DNA of 64,000 bases from Pleodorina starrii (taxonomy: Eukaryota > Chlorophyta > Chlorophyceae > Chlamydomonadales > Volvocaceae). The DNA lies in assembly GCA_030267565.1 (NCBI GenBank), contig BRXU01000008.1, positions 3,505,555 to 3,569,554 on the forward strand. The letters are read 5' to 3'. The notes under the pieces are model-generated. The model was not told where the DNA came from, did not search any database, and saw nothing but the letters and a program-made list of their open reading frames with translations. Positions within the stretch are counted from its first letter, which is position 1, and each line of letters starts with the position of its first letter. A program made the translations under genes and the position numbers. Shown one piece after another: positions 1 through 10,671 of the stretch.

Positions 1-2245
1 GGAGGAGTGGTCGCCGAGGCCGCTCCCTCCGGCCCGAGGCGGCGCGGGGGAAGCCTGTCGCACAGCCGAAGCCTGTCACGAGGGCAGCTTGCCGCAGCGG
101 AGCGCGCAGGTGAGGGCGGCGCAGCGAAGCAGTGTTCCTGTTTAGGAGCGCACACTGCACTGCACTGCACCGGGAGACAGCCCAGTGAGGCCATGAGTAC
201 CGTGGGGCGCAGATCAACGAATGCAGGAAAAGATGAGATACCCGATACACGCACACATTTGGAACCCGACGCGCGGGCGGGGCTCTAATTGTGCCATCCC
301 CCAAGCCACCGATCAGCGGGTCGCTTGAAAAGCATCAGGCCTCCCCGCGGCCTGCCTTTGAGGCCCCGCGGCCTGCCTTTGAGGCGAGGTTGGGTTGAGT
401 TCGGCTGCTGCGGCCACAGCATTCCCCACCTCGGAAAGCGTGCTACGGTACCTTCGCCTGCCTCGGAGATTGAGGCATCTCCCTGCCCTGCCCTGGCATG
501 TGTGGCAACGTCATTGCGCGCCGTTGCGGTCTGCTTCGTGCCCTGCAGGGCCGCCCAAGAGCACCGCAGGCAGCCTGCTGTCGCCCTCGGCGAAGGCCGC
601 AGGTGGTCGGCCGCACCGCCGCCGAGGCGAACCGCTGGCGGCAGCAGCCGGGCTCGGGCCGCATCCGCGAGCCCAACCCCAGGCGGGTGGCAGTGCCGCC
701 GCCGCTGGAGCCGTTCCCTCGCTTGCCGGCGGTCAGGCCGGCGCAACTGAGGTCCAGGTTGCAGAGAAGAGGAAGCGCGGCAGGCCGCCCAAGGTGAAGT
801 CGGAGGAGGCAGCGCCGCAGGCAGCTGAGGCGCGGATCACGTCCGCTGCTGCGTCGCTGGCGAAGCGCAAGCCCGGCAGGCCGCCCAAGCGGAAGCCGCA
901 GGCAGCAGCAGCGGAGAAGGCAGCGGCGGCGACGAAAGTGGCTGCGGGAACACCGCTGGCGAAGCGCAAGCCCGGCCGGCCGCCCAGGCAGAAGCCGCAG
1001 GCAGCAGCGGTGGAGGAGGCGGCGACGGCGGTGAAAGCGGCTGCGGCAACAGCAATGACGAAGCGCAAGCCCGGCCGACCGTCACGGCGGCAGCTGCAGG
1101 CAGCAACGGACGAGGTCGAGGACGCGGCGGCGCATCTGCCCTCAACCAGCAACGCCGCCCAAGCGGCTGCCGCACCGGAGAAGCGCAAACCCGGTCGGCC
1201 CCCGAAGAAGAAGAAGGAGCCGTCACTGCCGCCGAGCGCTGCCGCCGCGAAGGCCGGCGCCGCAGCTGTTGCAGAGCTGCCGGCCACACGGCTGCGGAAG
1301 CCCCCTTCGGGAGCACCCGCGTCGGCACTGCAGCGACGCCGGCTGCCGAAGCGAAAGTCGGCTGCGGCGGTGGAGGAGGCAGCGCCACCGGCGAAACGAC
1401 TGCGCAGGCCCTCCATAAAGCTGTTGCTGGCGGCGGAAGCGGGTGCGTTTGAGGACGCCGCAGCGCATGCGGCTGGAGAGCCGCTCTCGCCCGCCAGCCA
1501 GGGGGCTTCGGAAGGCGCAGCGGCGGCGAAGCGGAAGCCCGGGCGGCCCCCCAAGCGCAGGCCGCAGGCGGCCGCGGGTGCAGCAGCAGGGGCGCCGGTG
1601 GCAGCCGCCGCCGACCATGAGTCGGCGGCAAAGAGGAGCTCCGGGCGGGTCCCCGGGCGCAAGCCGCAGGCAGCATCGGAGAGACAGGTGGCGAAGGCAG
1701 CCGCGCTTTTGCCATCCACCAGCAATGGTGACCGGGCCGCGAAGTCGGGGCCGGAGAGGAGGAAGCGTGGCCGGGCCCTGGCCCCTCAGAAGGAGGGGGA
1801 GAGGGCTGCAGAGGCGGGACAGCACAGCGGAGAGGAGGAGGACGCGCCGGCGCTGAAGCGGAGGCGCGGCCGGCCGCCCAAGCCGCAGGCATCGGTGGAA
1901 GCGACGGCGGCAGCCCAGCTGGCCGCGGCCACGGCTACCGTGAAGCGCAGGCGGGGCCGGCCCTCCAAGCAAAGGCCCGAGACGTCGACCGCGGCTGGGG
2001 ATGGGGCAGCAGCTGCGGTGACCGCGGCCGATGGCGGCTCGGCGGGCGCGGCGTCGCCGGCAGTGACGCGCAAGTGCGGCGCAACCGCCAAGGAAAAGGA
2101 AAAGCCAGGCGCCGCGGCGGAGGCCACGGGCGTGGAGCTGCCGGCGAAGGGCAGGCGGGGCCGACCCCGCAAGCACCCGCTGCCGGAGGGGCACGGCCAG
2201 CAGCAGCAGGCGGCGGAGGCCAAGCGCGGCCGCAGGCGAGGCTGA
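1..2245 (+). CDS. AT-hook DNA-binding protein, 5'-partial (proposed join 1-109, 549-2245)
   Basis: Chromatin-type protein expected to bind the minor groove of AT-rich DNA in the nucleus. The reading frame holds nine intact AT-hooks of the form K-R-K/R-P/R-G-R-P-P/S-K/R, near 770, 863, 962, 1061, 1181, 1529, 1858, 1942 and 2150. Degenerate hooks (GRVPGRK, RKRGRA, C-terminal KRGRRRG) also occur. Between hooks the sequence is Ala/Glu/Lys/Pro-rich and probably disordered; a PSTSN motif occurs twice. No enzymatic domain is seen. The frame is open back to TTG at 395, but its first ATG is at 1055, after three hooks, so the gene must start upstream by splicing. A donor CAG/GTGAGG (exon end 109) joined to acceptor TGCAG/GG (exon start 549) keeps an open frame to the window edge, giving at least 601 residues. 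A second GTGAGG donor at 185 would also keep frame. TGA is at 2243-2245. The family call is firm, the 5' structure is inference, and I cannot name an orthologue. Confidence 0.72.
110..548 (+). other. Proposed phase-1 intron of the AT-hook gene
   Basis: The left end reads CAG/GTGAGG and the right end reads CTTCGTGCCCTGCAG/GG, a pyrimidine-rich tract before CAG. Joining 109 to 549 keeps one reading frame: ...AAAERA, a Gly codon split by the junction, then PPKSTAG. Removing this stretch also removes the Trp/His/Cys-rich part (about 395-548) that is unlike the rest of the protein. An alternative donor lies at 185. Only a transcript would settle it. Confidence 0.45.
344..385. repeat. Two perfect 21-bp tandem copies in the proposed intron
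   Basis: Copy 1 is 344-364 and copy 2 is 365-385. Both begin CCCGCGGCCTG and end CTTTGAGGC, with no mismatch. The sequence is unrelated to the 21-bp unit of the large array; the equal length looks coincidental. Confidence 0.9.
863..1159 (+). repeat. Three 99-bp coding repeats, each starting with an AT-hook
   Basis: Hook codons start at 863, 962 and 1061, exactly 99 bp apart. Each 33-residue unit is a KRKPGRP hook followed by a basic stretch, QAA, and an Ala-rich spacer with Glu/Lys. The next hook (1181) is 120 bp on, so the periodicity decays. The hooks appear to have multiplied by in-frame tandem duplication. Confidence 0.8.
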
Positions 2246-2432
2246 GCTGAGCTGGTATCCCGCTCGTGTTCGGTGTGCGCGGCTCAGCGCCCCCGGGGGG
2301 AGACGTGCCGGTGCGGGTCCGGACGCGGAGCGTTCTGAGCGAGTATGAGGGAGACGGAGAGCAACGTCTTGGAGGGGTGCCTGCCTGCTGCATGTGGGGG
2401 TGCGTAGCAGCATTGCAGCAGGCCGGTCGAGC

Positions 2433-2465
2433 GTGTGGGTGCGTGTGTCTGTGTCTGTGTGTGTG
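2433..2465. repeat. Imperfect (GT)n microsatellite
   Basis: GT-rich run interrupted by GGGTGC and TCT, just downstream of the AT-hook stop codon and probably within its 3' UTR or flank. Confidence 0.85.
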
Positions 2466-4952
2466 CCGGTGGGAAGCTATAGGTGCATACGCATAAAAAC
2501 TGTCGCCCTGTGCCCCGCGAGCCCCCGTTCCGCTTGTTGCGCCCAAGGGGGCATTCACCTGGGTTTTTGAAGACGTCCGGGCACCAGCGGAACCGTTGGC
2601 ATGGTGGTGCCGCACGCGGCCTGTATGTGCCACCGCCGCCGGTCAAGGGGGCGTCGGTTTGCACAGTTGGCATGCTCTTGGGTAGAGGGTTGTTGAGATC
2701 GTGTGACAGTGGTTGGGGTCTCGGTGGGGGACTCCGGTGCCATGGAGTTTCACACGCCCAGCGCTGGCCGCGCCATGGCCCGCTGTACACTGAAAATACG
2801 AGTGCATAAATTGTACAACCGACAACCGAAAGGATGCCCGCTCGCGCAGGGACGGTGGGAGTTGTGGTGCTGCCCCCCCGCACCCCGCCAGTTGTACGAT
2901 GCGCCGTTGCTGGTTGGGGGAGTGTGGGTTTAGGGTTTGATTGGCAATGAACCGATACATGATACGTTTTAAAACCCCCGTCCTTAAGGGGTTGTACAAA
3001 CATGTTTTGTACATGTTGACCAGGGGTTGTTGACCTTACTAGTGGGTACCTAGCCGATGTTTTGTCTTTTGGGTGTCACGAAGTGACGGATGCCCTGTGC
3101 GTGCGAGAGGTTGAAGGGTTTACACCGTTGCGGTCCCCCGTGACAGGCAGTGTCGATCTCCAGCCCGGTGAGGCAGCGGATGCTGCAATATGTGTATTTT
3201 CATGCGTTGCGCCCCCGGGGCACTCGAGGGAAATGCCCATGACGGAAACACCCACTCACTCGCACGACTCGTCCCTACATCATGGCGACACAGTACTTGT
3301 CTGCCTACCCAGCATCACAGAACTGCCGTACACTATACCAATGCCGTACACTCTCCGTACATCTTGCCTTCTGCACAACCGCAGTCCCATCGCTCGCAAC
3401 ACCAACGCCATAATCTCCGCACTGCAGTCCAGATGCTGGCATGCCGGTACGACGGATGTCAACTAACCCCAACCAACCGACCACGCCCGACAGTTATCTT
3501 GCCAGCAACAAACACCAGCACCAGCATCCACGCAGCACAAGACGCGACAGCATGGCGCAAAGGGATGGAGCTGGTGTGCCCCCTGCCCCGCCCCGGCCGC
3601 GCTAAGCCCTTGGACTTTATGTGCGCTGCTTTGTCCCGAACTTGCTACTAAAGACTATACTGCGCTCGCTGTAGATATCCGCCACGTGCATTTTGGAAAA
3701 GAGCCCGGACAGCTGAATCGCACAATCACAATCCACACAATCGCACAATCGCAAAAAGTAATCCGCACACCCAGGGGTTCATCAGCACCTCACCCAGGGG
3801 GGTTTCGAACGCGCCCTCCTGTATTTGTATAATAAACGTTCGGGGATCACAAAGCCAACACAACAGAAAAAACCAACGGGAGGTCAACGAGGTGCCGGGC
3901 ACCGGCAACAGATCGTTGGAGGGCCGAGCCCTGTACGAACATCCATTGGCGGCTCGTCCAACGACGGACCCGAACGGGTGGACTCGAGACTCCAGCATCT
4001 TCAGTCTCACCATTATTGCAGACATTCAACTTCCCCCAGTCTCAGTGCCCTGCCCCCAATCCATGTATGTCGGATGTGCCCTAATTTGGCAACCCGCAAG
4101 TCCCAACCTCCCAACCATCGTCGGCTTCACAACGCGCCTTACGTTGCGGCACCAAACGAACAGTTCTTTGCCGCTTCGAACACCCTCAGCTGCGGCGGCG
4201 GCGCGGGGGGCGTGCGTCTTGTTCCATACGATACTTCAAGACGGCGCGGCGGCGCGGGCTCGCTGGTCAAGTGCTTCCACTGGGCGCACCGCCACCACTG
4301 CTATGCTGGGCGAGTTCCAGGTCGCGAAAGGCACGACGCCCATTTCTCAGAGTTCCGAAAATCCGTTCAGTGGAAAAAAGGGATTATCGATATGACGATC
4401 ACATGTGCCGAGCCTGCCAAGCCTCGTTAGCGCCGAAACCACGCGGGGCGGGCCAGGACGGCGCCAGGCGCCGCACCGACCGGCGGGCCCACACACCAAA
4501 GATGTGTCTGGAACCTGCCCAGCAGAAAAGAAGGCTTCGGAGCGCCCAATCCACCAGGGCCCCCCCCATGCTTCACGCGCTTGCAAGCAGCCTATGGCAG
4601 CGACCCGTCCCTAAACGTGTATGCAAGAGCTGCCCCTCCGAAACAGAGCGCCGGTCGCTCGATCGCCTACCCTTCCGGCCCTTTGCCACGGGGTCCCTAG
4701 CGACCGCAAAACCTACGGTATAAGGGCACTCCACGGCCATGGATAACTCTCAAGAGCATAACAGCCTCTCTCCGAACGCTTCACAGCCCCACGGCTTCAG
4801 AGGTAATTTCCGCGGTTTCGTGCTCGGTTGCCGTGCGAAATGGCGCCGGCAACAGGCTCCTCAGCAAAATGGTGCCCAGGGTGGCCGAGCGCCCCCATGC
4901 TGCCGCCGATGTGCTCCGTCGACCCGTCCAGCCGTACATCACGGCAAGATCG

Positions 4953-4984
4953 ACACACACATACACAAACACACACATATATAT
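4953..4984. repeat. (AC)n/(AT)n microsatellite
   Basis: Run of AC dinucleotides with an ATAC and an AAAC interruption, ending in ATATATAT. No gene is associated. Confidence 0.85.
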
Positions 4985-5370
4985 CAACGCGGCGCGCCAA
5001 GAATCACGCGCCCCACGCCGTCCTTGTGCCCACTGAGCACCGCCTTTCGACTAGGGTTGGTACAGCCCTCTCAGCCGCCCTTTGCCCTCGTGTGCACTCG
5101 ACAGTCCCGTAAAGCTGCTGACTAATGCAACAATGCCGTCAATATAATTATTATTACAGAGCAGCCCGCGCAGACATGGGGCCCAAAGCACACACTCCCG
5201 TAGCCGCCGAGACTTCCTTGCTCCCAACGCGCCAGCCCGGGGGGGCCCCACACCGGCTGTACGACAACATTCCACGCGCCGTTCATCCCACGTGCCGCAG
5301 GATCCCGTGCGGCTAGCGAACCGCTTCGTCCACCCCCAGACCTTGTCAAGACCACCAATTCAAAGCACCA

Positions 5371-5404
5371 ACCGCAGCATTATTGATCGACCGCAGCATT
5401 ATTG
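5371..5404. repeat. 15-bp direct repeat, 4-bp spacer
   Basis: ACCGCAGCATTATTG occurs at 5371-5385 and again at 5390-5404, separated by ATCG. It is followed by an AGCAGC-rich stretch up to about 5430. Confidence 0.85.
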
Positions 5405-5608
5405 TAGCAGCAGTAGCAGCATCAGCAGGACTGCGCTGCAGCATCGGACTCCCGGGCGGCCTCGACGTTTCCGCGAATGCAAGGACCGCTTGTCGTTGTT
5501 TCTTGGGGCCGGCAAATGGCCCTGACCCTCGGCTCCCGACCGACACCGATAATGGACGCAAAACAGCGGCCAAAAAATCCAGCAATGACGCGCTCCACCG
5601 CGTGATTG

Positions 5609-5649
5609 CAACATGCGTGGCATTGAAACATGCGTAGCATTGCAACATG
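5609..5649. repeat. 17-bp tandem repeat, about 2.4 copies
   Basis: Units at 5609-5625 and 5626-5642 share AACATGCGT, then G or A, then GCATTG. A third, partial copy (CAACATG) follows. Copies differ at two positions. Confidence 0.8.
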
Positions 5650-6311
5650 GCAGCGAAAGTTGTGTGCCGCTGCTTCGAGCTAGTGGGGCGCTAGGGGGCG
5701 GTTGTCCCCGCGGGAAAGAGCAGCAGTGAAAAAAGTGTCGCTGCTGCAGCCGCGGCAGCGAACAGCGAAGAGAGCTGCTGAGAGATGCCACCCTAACTGT
5801 GGGTGAGAGGGTGACCCCCTCCACCCAACACGTGGGGTGACGCCCTCCGCCTCCTCCTCCTCATCAGCACCAGGACGGAGCAGCAACAAACACGCTAGTT
5901 AGGTCCGAGTCCGATACCTGCAGCCATCCACCTTCCGCGCTTGTCCAAAGCTGCAATGGACTGCCCGAAACTGAAGGCACTACTGTCCACTGTCCTACCT
6001 CGCCCCCGCCCCAACGCCCACAGCACTTGATAACGCGACGACCCTCCACTCCAGAATCCACGATTCAGTCACAGCCGCACAGTCACGGCCGCACAGGTCT
6101 TGAGTAGTTGTAAGATCCACTGGCCACACGCGCCATACAGCGCAGTATGGGGTACAAGTGGGGTCCAATGCAACCCACTGCAACTCCGCCGGTCGGGTGG
6201 TTGACGCGGGGTAGCCACGCCGGTCACCGCGCCGTCTGGGGTATCCCGGGGGACAGAGTCATCGAAACGAGTCATCGAAACGGACTGTCAGAAGGCGGCG
6301 GCGGCGGAGGA

Positions 6312-6346
6312 GGGGCGGGGGAGGAAAGGGAGGAAAGGGAGGAAGG
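6312..6346 (+). repeat. G-rich, nearly homopurine tract with GGGAGGAAA repeats
   Basis: GGGG, one C, then 30 uninterrupted purines (6317-6346) built from a 9-bp GGGAGGAAA repeat. Four runs of at least three G make it a candidate G-quadruplex; the homopurine part could also form a triplex. No gene is attached to it. Confidence 0.75.
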
Positions 6347-6376
6347 CGGTGCCAGGGGAAATGCCGGCACGCACGC

Positions 6377-6398
6377 GTGTGTGTGTATGTGTGTGTGT
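6377..6398. repeat. (GT)n microsatellite
   Basis: GT dinucleotides with a single TATG interruption, 31 bp after the purine tract. Confidence 0.85.
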
Positions 6399-6742
6399 CG
6401 CACTTGCTGTGTGGCGTTTGGGGGCTAAAGCAGTTCGGAGGGTTCGAACGGCTTAGGGTCCGCAAAACAGCGGTCCAGGCGCCCCGGCACCAAACCCACC
6501 ATGCACCCCACTGCAGCTCGCCCCTCCGCATGCTGTCAAGTGGTGTGGCCGCTCCACAGGAGTGCAATACGTACGGCAAACAATGAGCCCGAAGCATCTG
6601 GCTCCGAAGCCCGGAAGGAAACCGACACCGCAGCTGTGAGCTACGGGAGCTAAGGGGGCTTCTGCGGCCCCAGAGACGCGGCCGCTTCCCGCCTTGCTAG
6701 CTACCAGCTGCCGGCAACCTATCTAGGAGTACCGTCGCACCA

Positions 6743-6772
6743 AACTGCTGCCGTACCAACTGCTGCCGTACC
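6743..6772. repeat. Perfect 15-bp tandem duplication
   Basis: AACTGCTGCCGTACC occurs at 6743-6757 and again at 6758-6772. It lies about 450 bp downstream of the phosphatase stop codon. Confidence 0.9.
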
Positions 6773-7222
6773 AGTTAAGGGGCACACGATGTCGCGTTTC
6801 GGTAAAAGCCCCTGCAGCCCCTCGACCGATTCGTGGATCCGACAGACCGCAATAAACCTGACAGCCCCTGACAGGCAGACCTGCCGGAGTGGCGCCTCCT
6901 TGTTCGTTTGTAACGAAACAAAAATACGGGAACACAAATCGCCGCCGCCATCCGCAGCGTTGCCGTCGCCATGCCCGATGCTTAGCCTGCAGCTGCAGCT
7001 GCTACGCGGCTTCTAAAAATGCATCGGGCCGTGAGCGTGATCGTCCGCTTGTGTGTGTGAAAGGCCGCTGCTGCGCCCCACCGCCTGCATCGTAGGAACC
7101 GCCAAAACACACGCCCACCCAGCCCCAGACGGCTCTTCAGTCTTCGCACTTCGCAACGCAAAAGTCGTTTAGCCGAAGGTTCAGGCGCGCCGGGGTGGGA
7201 AACGGGGCGGGCGCCGGCCGCC

Positions 7223-9753
7223 TCAACCCGCGCATGCCTGGGGCCCTGCGCCCGAAGGCGCCGCTGCAGCGTCCGCGCCGGCATTGCTTCCCGCGTGCTG
7301 CCCCGCGGGGCCCCAAGGAGGGACGGCAGTGGACGACTGCCCTCCGCCTCCGAACCTGCAGGATGTCTCCGCCTCCACCTCCACCTCCGCCTCCGCCTCC
7401 GATTGCCCGCGCACAGTCGCCGCAATCTGCTCCTGTTGCTGCAGCTGCTGCGCCTGCGCCGCTGACGGCAGCGGGTGCTGACTGTCCCCCTGCTGAGACC
7501 GTTCACCCGCGTCGCCTCCGTTACATCGCTGCGGCTCGAATGTCTGGTCCCCTGCCGACAGCGGCAACGGCAGCAGGAAGGAGGCCGAGGACGACGGCGA
7601 CGGCGATGACGACGGAGGCGATGGGGATGATGACGAGGAAGTGGGTGTGGGTGAGTTGAACGACGAGGAGGGCGAGGGCGAGGACGAGCCGAAACTCGAG
7701 TGTTGGGGACAGCATCCGTACGCGCCGCCGAGCCCCGGCTGATGTTGGGTTTTCTGCTGCTGGTGCTGGTGCTGGTGCTGCTGCGGCGGCGGTCGCGCCG
7801 CCTGGTGCTCGTCGTACAGCTGCTGGTGCTGCGCCGCCGCCGCCATCGTGTGGCCCAGCGCTTCAGCGGCGGCGGCGGCGGCCTGCGGAGTGGCGGCGGG
7901 GATGGGCCCGCCGGGCGGCGCAAGGTCCACCACGACCACAGTTATGTCGTCTTTGCTGTTACGATCGCGGCTGAATCGCCCGATGGCCGAGGCGGCCAGG
8001 CGGATGGCGGTGGATCGCGACGAGCCGCGCTCAATGGCGCGCTTCATGACGCGGCACGCGACGTCGGCGACTTCCTCGTTGCTGAGGACGTTGAAGACAC
8101 CGTCGGTGGCCAGGATCAGGAGCTCATCATCGGCGCTGCGGGGGATGATGGTCACCTGCGGCGGCCGCGGCGGCGACGGTGGAGGTGGCGGAGGAGGAGG
8201 AGGCGCGGGGCAGGAGAAGGGAGGGGTTTAGCGCGTGAGGAGCGCAGCCAGGGAGGTGAGTGGAGTCGGGCTAGAGTACGGCGTGTGTGTTTCAGGGAGA
8301 ACTGCGCACGGCATGTGTGTGTATGTGGGGGTGGGGGTGAGGGCGCTTGGAGAGGGAGGTGCAGTGGACGGCTTGCTGGGGGAGTGTGAGGGAAGGGGTT
8401 CGTGTGGGGTGCATCGGGAGGGGCTTACGACGAGCGGGACTGGAAAGCCCCAAAGGAGTGGAAATGGAAGTGGAACGGCGCCGTGAAATATGTATGACAT
8501 GGACAGGGAGGGGAGGTTTGGGGGAGGGCACCGCAGGAGCCTGAAACGGGCCGTTTGGCCGAGCGCGGACGGCCGTGAAGGACCTCATGACGTCAATATG
8601 GATGACGAAGTACCGTATTAGTACGGGAAATGAAGGCGAATATGATTTAAGGTGGGATGAGGCGCACCTCCGGCTCCGCCGTGACTCCAAATTGTTTCAG
8701 ATCGCGGTCGCCAAACGCGCGCGTCGTGGCCAGCACGCCCATGACGCGTTCGCCCTCGTTCCAGAGGATTTGACCTCCCGATCCCAAGACGCGTTCCTGC
8801 GACAGATCATAGGGAGTGCACAGGCGCCAGGAGCAGTGCGGTTTTGTTAATTCGTTTGGAAGGATGAAAGCATTGCCCATTGAAGCAGGCCCACGTGCGC
8901 ATAACTTGCGCACCACCGTGCCTCCGTGCGCTAGTTAAGCCGCGTTCACAATGTCAGCACGATCCTAATATCAGAGCGTATCCGTGCGGTTCTTGCGCCC
9001 AAAAGAATTTCCCGTGACTTTCTAGGTACTCTCTTTTGGCGCCCAACCGCTGCTTACGCACCCGCTCGTCAAGTCGTGCTGGTCGATGGTCATCCGTCAG
9101 GGCCACAACGCGGCCACTGCGGCAAAGTAATGCTCGTGAGTCTCCTGAAAAAATGAAAGGTCGACCGGAAATTGTCAAAGGCACAAGGGCCAGCGGTCAT
9201 GGGTACAGCAGCCGCCCTTGGCATAGATGCGTGTATGATTGAGTGATGGGGACATCAATCTGTACAAGCGACAATGCGCAGGACCTTCGCGCGAGGAGCG
9301 GTTGGTTGGCGAACAGTCACCTGACCGGGTCAAATGGTCTCCATTGTTAAATCTTCACCTACCGCAATGTGCCACTATGACACTAGCGGAGCTGAGTAGC
9401 GCGACCGTTGCAGTTGACCCGGCGTCCGGGCAGTTGAGTGTCGCCTCTTCCAACGCGGTGTCCGCCGCCTGAAAGGCCTGACATAGCGCCGTCGCTGTAT
9501 CTCGTGCTTTCAAACCGAAGGCATGGACGTAATGGTGTAGAGACGCGGCCAGGAATTGACTAATTTCAGACCCGCTGTGCCCATCGTAGACGCCGAAGAA
9601 TGACACCAGGCCCACGCCGCCCAACCACAGCGGACATATGCAGAAGGTGTCCTCATTCGGTCTGGTTGGATGGGGAACAACGAAGGCGCTCGCCAGCGGC
9701 TGCACCGACTGCTCCTGCAGGGAGTTCCCCATCAGCTGCTGGCTCATGCTCAT
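7223..9753 (-). CDS. PP2C (PPM) family Ser/Thr protein phosphatase, four exons
   Basis: Metal-dependent phosphatase removing phosphate from Ser/Thr; predicted soluble, with no signal peptide or membrane segment. Exons on the minus strand: 9753-9363, 9144-9062, 8796-8668, 8155-7223, giving 511 residues. Motifs in order: RPNED (31-35), YDGH (56-59), GSTA (112-115), GDSR (131-134), DDHRP (148-152), RAFGD (184-188), ATDG (217-220), DDITV (270-274). The metal-binding aspartates (D57, D218, D271) are present. The three junctions rebuild AHCGDSR, LDERERV and AEPEVTI. The catalytic domain ends near 279. A 232-residue tail follows with His/Gln, Ser/Pro, QQ and Glu/Val blocks, probably disordered. ATG at 9753 is chosen as the first in-frame one downstream of the TATA-like box; ATGs at 9747 and 9732 are possible (504 residues from the last). 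Stop TGA is at 7225-7223. Family certain; target pathway unknown. Confidence 0.88.
8156..8667 (-). other. Phosphatase intron 3 (512 nt)
   Basis: Donor GAG/GTGCGC, acceptor GCCGCAG/GTGACC, phase 0. The joined protein reads TAEPEVTIIPR. The intron contains a CA/CCCCCA-rich stretch (about 8308-8345) and no ORF of note. Confidence 0.88.
8797..9061 (-). other. Phosphatase intron 2 (265 nt)
   Basis: Donor CGG/GTGCGT, acceptor TCTGTCGCAG/GAACG, phase 0. The joined protein reads [12 protein letters not shown], matching the usual PP2C DERERIEALGG region. A GTAAGC donor four bases further in would break the frame. Confidence 0.85.
9145..9362 (-). other. Phosphatase intron 1 (218 nt)
   Basis: Donor GCG/GTAGGT, acceptor TTTTTTCAG/GAGAC. 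The junction splits the Gly codon of the GDSR motif, a strictly conserved PP2C segment, which fixes both splice sites. Confidence 0.9.
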
Positions 9754-9772
9754 TGCCACTGCAGCTCTCCTA

Positions 9773-9780
9773 TATTTATA
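9773..9780 (-). promoter_or_regulatory. TATA-like box of the phosphatase gene
   Basis: TATAAATA on the minus strand, in a short AT-rich island of otherwise GC-rich DNA. If used, transcription would start near 9755-9748. That is at or just past the ATG at 9753, so it would favour translation from 9747 or 9732. A CTGCAG just before the ATG could instead be the acceptor of a 5'-UTR intron. Confidence 0.35.
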
Positions 9781-9783
9781 TTG

Positions 9784-10671
9784 AACACAGAATGGGCTTA
9801 TGTAACTGCTTAGGCTAGTCAAGGATGGGTGGATGGCTCAACAGCCCGAGTCCAAACGTCCTGTTTGATAGCTTTAGTAAATCTTCCTACGACAGCCCGC
9901 ACCAATATATTTCCTGAAATATTTAGGAACAACCAACACAAAGAGAAAGCTTTTCGGCTCGACCGTACTGCAGAGTACCGACTGAGTACCAGCTAAATGG
10001 CCGAAAACCAGTCACTGAGTTATCTGTAGGCTTATTATTTCCCTTATTCCACGTTATACCACTATGTAACTGTATTGCAGCTATTGTCGTCAATAACTAC
10101 CTGCATTATGTCGTCACGGCGGTTAACTGATATGTGTCCCGATATGAGGCCTGAACGGCATTGGTCGCTGCTAACGCCAAGACATGGTGCCTGTCAAAAC
10201 GTCTTACCTTTCCATAATCTGTCAATGGGATCTCAGCTCGTACGGTACTGCGAATACTTCCAGGCCTTAGGGGGGTCCTGGCTTGATGGCGGGCTTCAGG
10301 CAAATTCCAAGTAAATTATGTTGTATAAAGTGGCGGAGCTAGTGTTAGATTGTCCCTGCTTGTCTGTTGAGTCACAGCTTGACGAGGCGCGGATCGAATT
10401 ACCGGCCTGCCGCGCATACCGGTACATGGGTGGCTGGCTGGCTGCTGTTCACGTCGCCGAAGAAAATGGAGGCGGAAGTTGGCTTGGTTTCTCTCTTTGC
10501 TGTCTCTTGAAAGTTGATCGTGGTCCAGGGCGCACGCGCGCACGCAGCGCGATGGCACAGTACGGTTGGCACCGATCGATGCATGGCAAATGCGATGACT
10601 GCTATTCGTTTGCTTGGAGGGAATGGATGAGGCTTATCGCATATAACCTAAACGAGTTCGAAAATCTTAAC
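9784..10671. other. Intergenic flank between the phosphatase gene and the array
   Basis: Relatively AT-rich single-copy DNA with no coding exon I can support; ORFs here are under 150 codons and featureless. It should contain the phosphatase promoter. The last unique sequence before the array is TTCGAAAATCTTAACC. Confidence 0.6.
9911..9929. repeat. Short imperfect inverted repeat
   Basis: TTCCTGAAATATTTAGGAA: seven Watson-Crick pairs plus one G-T pair around an AT-rich centre, about 160 bp upstream of the phosphatase ATG. It may be a dyad binding site or chance; no known motif is assigned. Confidence 0.4.

Larger units (their letters stand above)
2246..7222. other. Intergenic stretch with no recognised gene
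   Basis: About 5 kb between the end of the AT-hook gene and the end of the convergent phosphatase gene, so it should contain both 3' UTRs. Many ORFs of 60-240 codons exist on both strands, but none shows a domain, a credible splice chain or a gene-like residue composition. No TGTAA (the usual volvocine poly(A) signal) lies near either stop codon. On the plus strand the first TGTAA after 2245 is near 6109; on the minus strand the nearest after the phosphatase stop is near 5151. TGTAC occurs several times at 2790-3015. The only other contents I can support are the microsatellites and short repeats listed separately. Confidence 0.6.

Noticed and set aside
395..548. TTG at 395 as the start of the AT-hook protein
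   Set aside because: It is only the edge of the open frame. A eukaryotic start at TTG is unlikely, and the encoded stretch is unlike the rest of the protein; a splice acceptor at 548/549 fits better.
733..1892. Minus-strand ORFs of 330-396 codons opposite the AT-hook gene
   Set aside because: Shadows of a GC-rich Ala/Arg/Pro coding strand. They are repetitive, with no domain, and the sense strand carries clear AT-hooks.
3804..3810. TTCGAAC here and at 6443-6449 as tRNA T-loops
   Set aside because: Flanking bases do not pair into a T-stem, and no acceptor or anticodon arm can be drawn at the proper distances.
3831..3836. AATAAA as poly(A) signal of the AT-hook gene
   Set aside because: It lies about 1.6 kb past the stop codon, and this group of algae generally uses TGTAA; too weak to call.
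3825..4430. 201-codon plus-strand ORF in the intergenic stretch
   Set aside because: No domain, no gene-like composition, no supporting splice or signal features; overlapping ORFs of similar size exist in other frames.
2246..7222. Transposon remnants between the two genes
   Set aside because: No terminal repeats, target duplications or transposase-like frames could be seen; only microsatellites and short tandem duplications.
6982..7923. Overlapping ORFs on both strands in the last phosphatase exon (Arg/Ser-rich 313 codons minus, 154 codons plus)
   Set aside because: Shifted frames of the low-complexity tail. The frame continuous with the ATDG and DDITV motifs is the real one.
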